From Eubacterium sp. CAG:180 (GTDB lineage Bacteria; Bacillota; Clostridia; Oscillospirales; Acutalibacteraceae), in NCBI GenBank assembly GCA_000432435.1, contig HF993135.1, forward strand, positions 1 to 6,179: a DNA stretch of 6,179 nt, given 5' to 3'. The notes beneath the pieces are model-generated. The model did no database searches and was not told where the DNA came from. It was given only the letters and a program-made list of their open reading frames with translations. Numbering within the stretch: the first letter of the stretch is position 1; each line of letters starts with the position of its first letter. Shown piece by piece: positions 1 to 5,433 of the stretch. Position numbers and translations under genes: made by a program.

Positions 1-62
1 GGAGCTGTGCCAGCAGCCGTCCGTTTTGCCTCTTTTATTGCTTATCAACTTGCAAACAATGA
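1..62 (+). other. Possible 3' tail of an upstream element gene (reading frame unresolved)
   Basis: The frame beginning at base 3 ends with TGA at 60-62, directly before the GAAAGGGG ribosome site of tnpW, a spacing typical of an operon. However, its 19 visible residues are cysteine/serine/phenylalanine-rich and match nothing I recognise. The frame beginning at base 2 stays open to a TAG at 203-205, and frame 1 is continuous with tnpW. I cannot decide which frame, if any, is coding. If there is an upstream gene it would belong to the same mobile element. Confidence 0.2.
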
Positions 63-75
63 AAGGGGTCAATCT

Positions 76-255
76 ATGCAAGAAGATAGAACCTTTGAAA
101 ACAAATTCGCCCCACCAGTACGGAGCGAAAAGAAAATTGGAAATACAACCTTCACCGTCAATTCGTTCTTCCTTGAACAAACAAAAGACGGTGTAGTTTC
201 TAAAATAGAGCGGCTTATCAAGGATGATATCCGAAAAAAAGCTGCTGTAATTTGA
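76..255 (+). CDS. tnpW: TnpW-family transposon-encoded small protein
   Basis: This 59-residue protein carries the pattern I associate with the transposon-encoded TnpW family: a basic, charged N-terminus, then a core reading KIGNTTFTVNSFF (residues 20-32), then an amphipathic charged helix (VSKIERLIKDDI, about 41-52). TnpW was named in Tn4451; its molecular role is not established, and there is no membrane segment or catalytic motif. ATG at 76 is chosen because GAAAGGGG (61-68) sits 7 nt upstream. The reading frame is open further back to a GTG at 7, but nothing supports that longer form. The gene stands 86 nt upstream of the recombinase, on the same strand, as is usual for this pair. Its stop codon (253-255) touches the left arm of the leader hairpin that sequesters the recombinase ribosome site, so its translation may control recombinase synthesis. 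Confidence 0.75.
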   Translation: MQEDRTFENKFAPPVRSEKKIGNTTFTVNSFFLEQTKDGVVSKIERLIKDDIRKKAAVI

Positions 256-338
256 CCTCCATAGGCAGACAAACCCAACAAAGCGCGGTAGAATGAAGAT
301 AGAACTTCATACCGTGTTTGACTGCCAGATAGGAGGTT
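254..338 (+). promoter_or_regulatory. Leader hairpin sequestering the recombinase Shine-Dalgarno; likely translational coupling
   Basis: The gap between tnpW and the recombinase is a nested inverted repeat. GACCTCC (254-260) pairs with GGAGGTT (332-338, one G-U pair), which contains the recombinase ribosome site AGGAGG (331-336). After a small internal loop, GGCAG/CTGCC (264-268 with 322-326) and CAAAC/GTTTG (270-274 with 316-320) continue the stem across one A-A mismatch. Inside, CGGTA/TACCG (286-290 with 310-314) and TGAAG/CTTCA (294-298 with 305-309) close a further hairpin. The left arm begins within the tnpW stop codon TGA (253-255), so a ribosome terminating there would cover it and free the ribosome site. 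The pairing is read directly from sequence; the coupling is inferred. Confidence 0.55.
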
Positions 339-341
339 ATT

Positions 342-2027
342 ATGTTTCATCAGTCAAACACCGCTGCCGCGCTTCAATTCCCTTACAACGCTATGAGCGT
401 CGAAGCTGTTACCGCTTTGTACTGCCGTTTATCGCGTGACGATGAATTGCAGGGCGACAGCAACAGTATCATCAACCAAAAGAAAATTTTACAGAAGTAC
501 GCTCTTGAACACGGGTACACCAACTTCCGCTTTTACATTGATGACGGCATTTCGGGAACAACCTTCAATCGGCCTGGTTTCCAGGAAATGATTGCCGATG
601 TGGAGGCAGGGATCGTCAAACGGGTCATCATCAAAGATATGTCCCGTTTTGGCCGTGATTATCTGCAGGTGGGTATGTATACCGAGATCATGTTCCCGGA
701 GCATGATGTTCACTTTATTGCCGTAAACGATGGGGTGGACAGCACCCAGGGCGACAATGAGTTTACTCCCTTCCGCAATATCATCAATGAGTGGTATGCG
801 AAAGACACCAGCAAGAAAATCCGTGCTGTGATGAAGGTCAAAGGGAACGCCGGAGAACATTTGACGACTAATGCGCCCTACGGATACATGAAAGACCCGG
901 ATGACAACAAACATTGGATACCCGACCGTGAGGCTGCCGATGTGGTCTATGAAATCGGGCTGTATGTTATGGATGGGTTTGGACCGTCCCAGATAGCACG
1001 AAAGCTGCGGGAGCGGAAAATCCTCACTCCTGCCGCTTACTACGAAAGCAAAGGCATCCCTTGTAATGTAAAAAAGCAGGGTGATCCCTATGGCTGGGAC
1101 AATACCACGATAGCAGGAATTATGGATCGCTGGCGTGAGTACCTGGGGCATACGGTGAACTTCAAGACCACAAAGAAGTCCTACAAGAGCAAAAAGAAAA
1201 TTAAAAATCCCGAAAGTGAATGGGTCATCTTTGAGAATACCCATGAACCTATCTGGACAGATGCCATTGCCGAGGCTGTAAAGCAGGCGCGGCAGTCACG
1301 GCGCCGTCCGACAAAGATGGGAGAAATGGGAATGTTCTCTGGCATGATGTACTGTGCCGATTGTGGCTCGATCCTGTACCAGTGCAGAGCGACCGGCTTC
1401 CGAAAGGATCAGGAATACTACATCTGCTCTGGATATCGCAAAGGGAAGCAGGTGTGTGGCACACCACACTCCATCCGAACGGTTATCCTGGAGGAATTGA
1501 TCCTTCAAAATCTGCGGGAGATCGTGTCCTTCGCCAGAAGCCATGAAAACCGTTTCGTTCAAATGGTCATGGATATGGATGTAAAGGAACGCAATAAAGG
1601 TCTTGCCAAAAAGCGCAAGCTGCTGTCAGAGGGTGAGAAGCGTATCACAGAACTGGATATGATCTTCAAGCGGCTGTATGAGGACAGCATCAGTGGCAAG
1701 CTGACAGACGAGCGTTTTCACAAGCTGTCCACCGATTATGAAGTGGAACAGGCTGGTTTGCAGGCACAGGCTGCAATACTCCGTGAGGAAATCGAAGAAG
1801 TAGAAGGCAAAAGTGCCGATGTTGACAGGTTTCTGTCCGTTGTCCGCCAATACACCGATATCCCGGAGTTGACACCCCGTATCCTGCATGAGTTCGTTGA
1901 GAAGATCGTCATTCACTCAGCGACCGATCCTCATAGCAAAATCAACCGCAGACAAGAGGTAGATATCTACTACAAAGGTATTGGGATTTTGGAAATGTCC
2001 AAAGTATTTGATAGCAGGCAAAAATGA
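342..2027 (+). CDS. Large serine recombinase (TnpX/TndX-like), element integrase/excisionase
   Basis: This 561-residue protein is the site-specific recombinase expected to excise and insert the element through a phosphoserine DNA intermediate. Domains in order: an N-terminal resolvase catalytic domain (about 23-175) with YCRLSRDDE, Ser31 being the predicted nucleophile, DGISGTTFNRPGF, and KDMSRFGRDYL holding the conserved arginines; a recombinase DNA-binding domain (about 180-310); a zinc ribbon with Cys338, Cys341, Cys362 and Cys372; a charged coiled coil (about 410-490); and a C-terminal DUF4368-type segment ending in VDIYYKGIG. Length is close to TndX of Tn5397 (533 aa) and shorter than TnpX of Tn4451 (about 707 aa). 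ATG 342 is chosen over Met18 (393) because AGGAGG lies 5 nt upstream. No frameshift or missing catalytic residue is seen, so it looks active. Its ribosome site is buried in the preceding leader hairpin, and it is followed by a hairpin 2 nt after the stop. Confidence 0.96.
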   Translation: MFHQSNTAAALQFPYNAMSVEAVTALYCRLSRDDELQGDSNSIINQKKILQKYALEHGYTNFRFYIDDGISGTTFNRPGFQEMIADVEAGIVKRVIIKDMSRFGRDYLQVGMYTEIMFPEHDVHFIAVNDGVDSTQGDNEFTPFRNIINEWYAKDTSKKIRAVMKVKGNAGEHLTTNAPYGYMKDPDDNKHWIPDREAADVVYEIGLYVMDGFGPSQIARKLRERKILTPAAYYESKGIPCNVKKQGDPYGWDNTTIAGIMDRWREYLGHTVNFKTTKKSYKSKKKIKNPESEWVIFENTHEPIWTDAIAEAVKQARQSRRRPTKMGEMGMFSGMMYCADCGSILYQCRATGFRKDQEYYICSGYRKGKQVCGTPHSIRTVILEELILQNLREIVSFARSHENRFVQMVMDMDVKERNKGLAKKRKLLSEGEKRITELDMIFKRLYEDSISGKLTDERFHKLSTDYEVEQAGLQAQAAILREEIEEVEGKSADVDRFLSVVRQYTDIPELTPRILHEFVEKIVIHSATDPHSKINRRQEVDIYYKGIGILEMSKVFDSRQK

Positions 2028-2028
2028 A

Positions 2029-2060
2029 AGAAACGGCATAGCCGAAGCTATACCGTTTCT
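2029..2060. terminator. Strong hairpin after the recombinase; terminator, apparently best suited to minus-strand transcripts
   Basis: AGAAACGG (2029-2036) pairs with CCGTTTCT (2053-2060), and ATAGC (2038-2042) pairs with GCTAT (2047-2051), separated by a single C-A mismatch, around a four-base loop. Read on the plus strand the loop is CGAA and the following tail, CTCTCGCCTT, is poor in U. Read on the minus strand the loop becomes C(UUCG)G, the classic stable tetraloop of intrinsic terminators, and the tail is TTCATTTTTGCC, much richer in T. It could act in both directions. Orientation suggests it stops transcripts entering the element from the hexosaminidase side. Confidence 0.65.
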
Positions 2061-2090
2061 CTCTCGCCTTAGAATGTTTTCTTAACTGGA

Positions 2091-2117
2091 CACACCTAAA
2101 GTGGGGTGCGTTTTTTT
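2091..2117 (+). terminator. Candidate plus-strand intrinsic terminator
   Basis: CACACC (2091-2096) pairs with GGTGCG (2105-2110) with one A-C mismatch around an 8-base loop, and seven T residues follow at once (2111-2117). The stem is short, so the structure is weaker than the hairpin at 2029-2060, but the T run is placed as in a rho-independent terminator. It would end the recombinase transcript 64-90 nt past its stop codon. It may also lie at or beyond the element's right end and so be host sequence. Confidence 0.4.
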
Positions 2118-2207
2118 GCCTTTGCTTCGGCGAATGTTTGTTTTACTTGTCGGTATTTGGCTGTTTATTTGTGTTTTTTGCCTGCTTTCGGTTATTCTCA
2201 CCTGTTT

Positions 2208-2249
2208 GGGGTTGGGGTTGGGTTTGGATTTGGGTTTAGGTTTGGGTTT
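2208..2249 (+). repeat. Seven-unit degenerate GGGTTT hexanucleotide tandem repeat in a G+T-rich spacer
   Basis: Seven consecutive hexamers read GGGGTT, GGGGTT, GGGTTT, GGATTT, GGGTTT, AGGTTT, GGGTTT. They lie in a non-coding stretch (2111-2280) with about 79% G+T on the plus strand by hand count. An open frame here would give a Leu-Gly repeat (LGLGLGLDLGLGLGL), which I take to be a by-product. Runs of three or four Gs at 2208-2211, 2214-2217, 2220-2222, 2232-2234 and 2244-2246 could support a G-quadruplex on the plus strand, but two loops are 9 nt, longer than the strict definition. The repeat sits 22 nt beyond the stop of the GH20 gene, whose transcript would carry it as C-rich CCCAAA units. 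The rest of this spacer shows no gene. Confidence 0.8.
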
Positions 2250-2271
2250 GCTTATACTTATTTTTATTTGT

Positions 2272-3723
2272 TTATGTCAATTCTTCTACATTTAAAAGCT
2301 GACGCAGCATATTCTTTGTCATAAGATTATCGGCAAACGCCAAGGTTTCACGAAGCCGCTTTTGCGGACTCTCGTCCCAATCACATTCGGGAGCGGAAGA
2401 AACACCCATTTTTCTGAGCGCGTCGCAGTAAGACTTTGCCGCAAGACGAAATTCGCGGTAATTCTTTTCGTCTCTGCCGTTCCACGCGGTATCGGCTACG
2501 GCGAACCACCTCGGGAAGCACATATAGCAAAGCCGTTCAAAATCCGTGATGTACTCCGTCCATATCGGCGTTTCCACTCCGACTATTGATTTTTTGCCTG
2601 TTTCCGTTAAGCCCTTTATGCTCTTCGGGTCAAACATATATACATCTTTAAGAGGATACATACCGTACGGATAATCGGCATAATACGGCTTAAACTTTTC
2701 GATAATTACGGGGCAACCCTCATTTGCGCGCTTTACCGAGACGCCCGTTTTATCAAGCCAATATGCAAGCGTTATGTTTTTATCGAGAATACCGCCGTTT
2801 GCCGCTTCGTTCCAGCAAATGACACGCCTGCCCTTTTTTTCGAGATACTCTGCGGCTCTGTTCACAAGACTGCAGTGCAGCTCCTCTTCGTTTTTAAGCC
2901 CGAGCTCGCGTATTTTTGACTGACATTTGGGGCACTTTTTCCACTTATCCTTCGGGGCTTCATCGCCGCCGAGATGGAAGTACTTGCCGGGGAAAATATC
3001 GCAAAGCTCATCTAAAATGTCATAAATCAGCTTTAATGTCGCGGGATTTCCGGCGCAGAGCAAATCCTTGAATATACCCTGGCTTGTTTTTGCCTTAACC
3101 TGCTCTTTATTGCACGATAGCTCGGGATACGCCTGAAGTATGGCGCTTGCGTGGCCGGGAATATCTATTTCGGGAATAACCTCAATATATCGCTCTTTAC
3201 AGTATTCGGCTATTTCTTTCAGCTGTGCCCGAGTATAAAAATGACTGTAAACGCTGTCGTCGTTTTCTTTTTTACCGAAATGTGAGCCCTCGCGGCTGCC
3301 GCCTACCAAGGAAAGCTCCGGGTGCTTTTTTATTTCGGCTCTGAAGCCCTGATCGTCGGAAAGATGGAAATGAAAATAATTGAATTTGAGCATTGCCGCC
3401 GCATCGATTATCTTTTTTATTTCCTCCACGGTAAAGAAATGACGACAGACGTCCACCATAAAGCCGCGATAAGAAAATACGGGCTTATCACTTATTTCAC
3501 ATTCGGGAAGCATATTCCCGTCCTCTCGCAGAATTTGCTTATACGTAATATCGGCATAGTGTAAGGCGCGCTCACTGCCGCCCTTTAAGAAAACGCCGTC
3601 ACGGTTTATATTAAGCGAGTATTCCTCTTTTCCCATATCGGCGTCAACGCTCTCGGTTACGCTGCCATGCGGGACATATTTGCCGGAAAACGTAATTTTT
3701 TGCGGTTTCGGAATTATATTCAT
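2272..3723 (-). CDS. Cytosolic beta-N-acetylhexosaminidase, glycoside hydrolase family 20
   Basis: This 483-residue enzyme should remove terminal beta-linked GlcNAc or GalNAc by substrate-assisted catalysis. Residues 1-80 form a short GH20 N-terminal domain, and about 83-430 the catalytic barrel. Landmarks are YRGFMVDVCRHFF (85-97; Arg86 a likely sugar ligand), HFHLSDDQGFR (118-128), IPEIDIPGHA (183-192), the catalytic pair Asp254-Glu255 in HLGGDEAP, a CPKC motif (264-267) usual in this subgroup, WNEA (304-307), YW (321-322), the active-site segment YADYPYG (348-354) and IWTE (387-390). No signal peptide is present, so it probably acts inside the cell on imported amino sugar oligosaccharides. 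The frame is open 21 codons further upstream, but that stretch overlaps the promoter. ATG 3721-3723 follows GGGTGA with a 5-nt spacer and begins the family-like MNIIPKPQ. It is divergent from the isomerase operon, and no catalytic defect is visible. Substrate preference cannot be read from sequence. Confidence 0.95.
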   Translation of the reverse strand: MNIIPKPQKITFSGKYVPHGSVTESVDADMGKEEYSLNINRDGVFLKGGSERALHYADITYKQILREDGNMLPECEISDKPVFSYRGFMVDVCRHFFTVEEIKKIIDAAAMLKFNYFHFHLSDDQGFRAEIKKHPELSLVGGSREGSHFGKKENDDSVYSHFYTRAQLKEIAEYCKERYIEVIPEIDIPGHASAILQAYPELSCNKEQVKAKTSQGIFKDLLCAGNPATLKLIYDILDELCDIFPGKYFHLGGDEAPKDKWKKCPKCQSKIRELGLKNEEELHCSLVNRAAEYLEKKGRRVICWNEAANGGILDKNITLAYWLDKTGVSVKRANEGCPVIIEKFKPYYADYPYGMYPLKDVYMFDPKSIKGLTETGKKSIVGVETPIWTEYITDFERLCYMCFPRWFAVADTAWNGRDEKNYREFRLAAKSYCDALRKMGVSSAPECDWDESPQKRLRETLAFADNLMTKNMLRQLLNVEELT

Positions 3724-3774
3724 AAAATTCACCCGTTTCTCATTGAGTTTTGTTTTCAAAATAAGAATAGCTAT

Positions 3775-3802
3775 AATATAACACACAAATTATAAAATTC
3801 AA
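3775..3802 (-). promoter_or_regulatory. Candidate sigma-A promoter of the GH20 gene
   Basis: On the minus strand TTGAAT (3802-3797) and TATATT (3780-3775) are separated by 16 nt. This would start transcription near 3768, about 45 nt before the GH20 ATG. The surrounding DNA is very A+T-rich, so chance matches are likely, but the distance and orientation fit. It also argues against the longer open frame of the GH20 gene, which runs through this promoter. Confidence 0.5.
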
Positions 3803-3832
3803 ATATTTTCGTTTTACGTATCGGCGGCAGTT

Positions 3833-3846
3833 TGTAAACACTTTCC
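3833..3846. promoter_or_regulatory. Weak cre-like (CcpA) site
   Basis: TGTAAACACTTTCC agrees with 12 of 14 positions of the Gram-positive catabolite-responsive element consensus TGWAARCGYTWNCW as I remember it. One mismatch is in the central CG pair, normally among the best-conserved positions, which weakens the call. It lies about 31 bp upstream of the -35 of the GH20 promoter, where a carbon-control site for a sugar hydrolase would make sense, and 85 bp upstream of the isomerase -35. Confidence 0.22.
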
Positions 3847-3905
3847 AACTTTTTGTGCATTATACCGACTGAGCAATTATTTTAAGACAATATTATGTAA
3901 ATTTT

Positions 3906-3938
3906 AACGTCAAAAAGGTCGAAAATTCTATTGACGTT
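3906..3938. promoter_or_regulatory. 8-bp inverted repeat AACGTCAA-N17-TTGACGTT, candidate operator
   Basis: The arms at 3906-3913 and 3931-3938 are perfect reverse complements with centres 25 bp apart. The right arm covers the whole -35 hexamer of the isomerase promoter. A dimeric repressor bound to both arms would block that promoter; binding to the left arm alone could activate. The gap is long for a single helix-turn-helix dimer site and fits two half-turn-matched contacts only loosely. No regulator gene lies in the window, so the binding protein is unknown. Part of the right arm's match is forced by the -35 sequence itself. Confidence 0.4.
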
Positions 3939-3959
3939 GAAATAAAGTAAGACTATAAT
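3931..3959 (+). promoter_or_regulatory. Strong sigma-A promoter of the fatty-acid isomerase operon
   Basis: TTGACG (3931-3936) and a perfect TATAAT (3954-3959) are separated by exactly 17 nt. Transcription would start near 3966, giving a leader of about 75 nt before the ATG at 4041. The near-consensus sequence implies high basal expression unless repressed, which fits with the inverted repeat overlapping the -35. Confidence 0.85.
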
Positions 3960-3985
3960 TAAATTGTTAAAGATTTAACCGATAT

Positions 3986-4012
3986 GGTATTTTGGATAAA
4001 AAAATCCGTACC
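3986..4012 (+). promoter_or_regulatory. Small hairpin in the isomerase leader
   Basis: GGTA (3986-3989) pairs with TACC (4009-4012), and GGAT (3994-3997) pairs with ATCC (4004-4007), around an A6 loop, with an internal TTTT/G bulge. It lies wholly within the predicted leader, 28 nt before the start codon. A perfect 10-bp palindrome CTTTTAAAAG (4016-4025) follows and runs into the ribosome site GAGGGAG (4025-4031). The stem is weak and matches no riboswitch I know; it may only stabilise the mRNA. Confidence 0.3.
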
Positions 4013-4040
4013 GAACTTTTAAAAGAGGGAGATCCTTTTT

Positions 4041-5420
4041 ATGGAAAACAAGAATCAGCGCATCTGCATAATCGGCGGAGGGCCTGCCGGCACAAGCATG
4101 GCAATGTACCTTGAAAAAAACGGATATGATAACTATGTAATCTATGAAAAGTCCGACCGAGTCGGAGGTAAGGCTTTTTCCCCGAAAATGAAGGTTAAAA
4201 ATGCCCAGGGCAAATGGGAGGACCGCACCATAGAGATGGGCGCGGTAATGGGCTGCGACACTTACTTTGCAGTTCATGAGTGTGAGGAATTCGGCGGTAC
4301 AACACACGTCGGAGGCCCCCCTATGGGACGCAAATTTATGAAAGTTGACGGCACTCCTCAGAAAATGTCGCCCATAGCTATGCTCAAGAAGCTATCCAAG
4401 ATGAAAAAACTATCAAAGCTTCTTGAGACAAAATACAAGGGCTATGATGTAAACGGTCACCGCGGAATTTCGGAGGGACGCTATGAAGGTCCCTGCCCCT
4501 CTCCCGAAATGAAGCTCGCTCATATTGAGGGCGTTAACCCCAACCTTAAAGACCTTTCAATGCCGTTCTCCGAATTTTTGAAGCTCAACCATTGCGAGGA
4601 CGCCACCACGGTTTGGAAGGGTCCGTTCACTTCTTTCGGCTATGGTTATTTTGATGAAATTCCCGCCGCTTATGTCTTAAAATATCTTGACGCATTTACT
4701 GTTAAGCAATTCCTTTCGACAGGTAAACTGTGGACTTGGTACGACGGCACACAGAGCATTTGGGAGGGCGTTAACAATCACCTTAAGCATCCGGCGCTCT
4801 TAAATTCGGAAGTTACAGACATCAAGAGAGAAAACGATAAAGTATTTGTAACGGTAAACGGTAAGACCGAAGAATTTGACAAGCTCATAATCTGCACTCC
4901 GCTTGAGCTGTTCCTCGGCTACGGCGATCCGCGTGAAGAAGAAAAGGATCTCTTCTCAAAAATCGTACATAAGGAATACTTTACAATGGCCGTTCGCCCC
5001 GAAGAAGGCAACGCTCCCGAAATCTCATATTACTTCTTTGAAAATATGACTAACGAGACCCGCGGTCATCTTATGGTATTCTATCACCGTTGGTCCGACG
5101 GCGTAACAGATCAGCCGCTTGTTACCTTTACTCTTCGTAACCACGAGGGTATGGAGGATGTTCCCTTTGACAAAGCCAAGGAAACAACTCTTAAAGATAT
5201 GGAACTGTGCGGTCTTAAGGTTGACAAGATTGAGCGCATAGACGACTGGTATTATTTCCCGCACGTAGGCAGCAAGGATTATGCCGACGGTTGGTATGAA
5301 AAGGTTGAAGCTATGCAGGGCAAGGATAACACCTTCTATGCCGGTGAAGTTATGGCATTCGGCGATATGGAGGAAACCGTTGAGTACAGCCGCGACTTAG
5401 TAAGAAGATTCTTTAAATAG
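4041..5420 (+). CDS. FAD-dependent polyunsaturated fatty acid (linoleate) double-bond isomerase, PAI-like
   Basis: This 459-residue flavoprotein strongly resembles, from memory, the Propionibacterium acnes polyunsaturated fatty acid isomerase, which turns linoleate into trans-10,cis-12 conjugated linoleate with no net redox change. FAD is bound by a Rossmann motif Gly12-x-Gly14-x-x-Gly17 with Glu36 and VGGK (41-44), and by the C-terminal YAGE (433-436). Shared family blocks include TKYKGYDVNGH (130-140), PFTSFGYGYFD (195-205), AAYVLKYLD (209-217), LWTW (230-233), LMVFYHRWSDG (344-354) and WYYFPHV (403-409). An arginine in GRKF (96-99) lies where the P. acnes enzyme has its carboxylate-binding arginine region; exact equivalence needs an alignment. 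The protein is about 35 residues longer than PAI, mainly from extra sequence near 142-170. It is soluble, with no signal peptide. ATG 4041 follows GAGGGAG by 9 nt. It is first in an operon with the downstream Fe-S gene. The substrate is inferred from the family. Confidence 0.85.
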   Translation: MENKNQRICIIGGGPAGTSMAMYLEKNGYDNYVIYEKSDRVGGKAFSPKMKVKNAQGKWEDRTIEMGAVMGCDTYFAVHECEEFGGTTHVGGPPMGRKFMKVDGTPQKMSPIAMLKKLSKMKKLSKLLETKYKGYDVNGHRGISEGRYEGPCPSPEMKLAHIEGVNPNLKDLSMPFSEFLKLNHCEDATTVWKGPFTSFGYGYFDEIPAAYVLKYLDAFTVKQFLSTGKLWTWYDGTQSIWEGVNNHLKHPALLNSEVTDIKRENDKVFVTVNGKTEEFDKLIICTPLELFLGYGDPREEEKDLFSKIVHKEYFTMAVRPEEGNAPEISYYFFENMTNETRGHLMVFYHRWSDGVTDQPLVTFTLRNHEGMEDVPFDKAKETTLKDMELCGLKVDKIERIDDWYYFPHVGSKDYADGWYEKVEAMQGKDNTFYAGEVMAFGDMEETVEYSRDLVRRFFK

Positions 5421-5433
5421 GAGACATAAAAGT

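Larger units (their letters stand above)
1..2117 (+). mobile_element. Terminal part of a TnpX/TndX-type integrative or mobilizable element (left part outside window, right end approximate)
   Basis: The pairing of a TnpW-family small protein with a DUF4368-bearing large serine recombinase is typical of Tn4451/Tn5397-like and related Firmicute elements, where the recombinase gene usually lies at one end. Everything from base 1 to at least the recombinase stop (2027) should therefore be element DNA. The right end given here is the last T of a terminator-like structure and is only a guess. The true end lies between about 2061 and 2271, since the next gene (GH20) belongs to ordinary host metabolism and runs the other way. 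No terminal repeat or attachment-site core could be recognised with only one end visible. Known TnpX elements recombine at a GA dinucleotide, which is too short to locate by eye. Cargo and mobilization genes, if any, lie to the left of the window. Confidence 0.6.

Noticed and set aside
7..75. GTG-started longer form of TnpW
   Set aside because: No ribosome site precedes GTG 7, whereas ATG 76 has GAAAGGGG 7 nt upstream and gives the normal family length.
489..1244. 251-aa minus-strand open frame inside the recombinase gene
   Set aside because: It is antisense to a clearly conserved catalytic and DNA-binding region; its translation shows no recognisable domain and it has no ribosome site of note.
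2101..2324. Overlapping plus-strand open frames giving hydrophobic, Leu-Gly/Phe-Gly repeat proteins
   Set aside because: They arise from the G+T-rich spacer and hexamer repeat, lack a credible ribosome site and run into the antisense of the GH20 3' end. The apparent membrane helix is a by-product of T-rich codons.
3724..3786. N-terminal 21-residue extension of the GH20 protein (start at 3786)
   Set aside because: The extension covers the predicted promoter and leader, has no ribosome site, and the internal ATG at 3723 follows GGGTGA and matches the family's usual N-terminus. The hydrophobic start could be mistaken for a signal peptide.
3884..3913. Minus-strand promoter using the left arm TTGACG as -35
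   Set aside because: The only -10-like hexamer is TATTGT at a 15-nt spacing, a poor match; the promoter at 3775-3802 is closer to the GH20 start and better.
3959..3978. TTAAAT-N8-ATTTAA inverted repeat after the isomerase -10
   Set aside because: It is all A/T in a very A+T-rich region and overlaps the -10, so chance is the simplest explanation.
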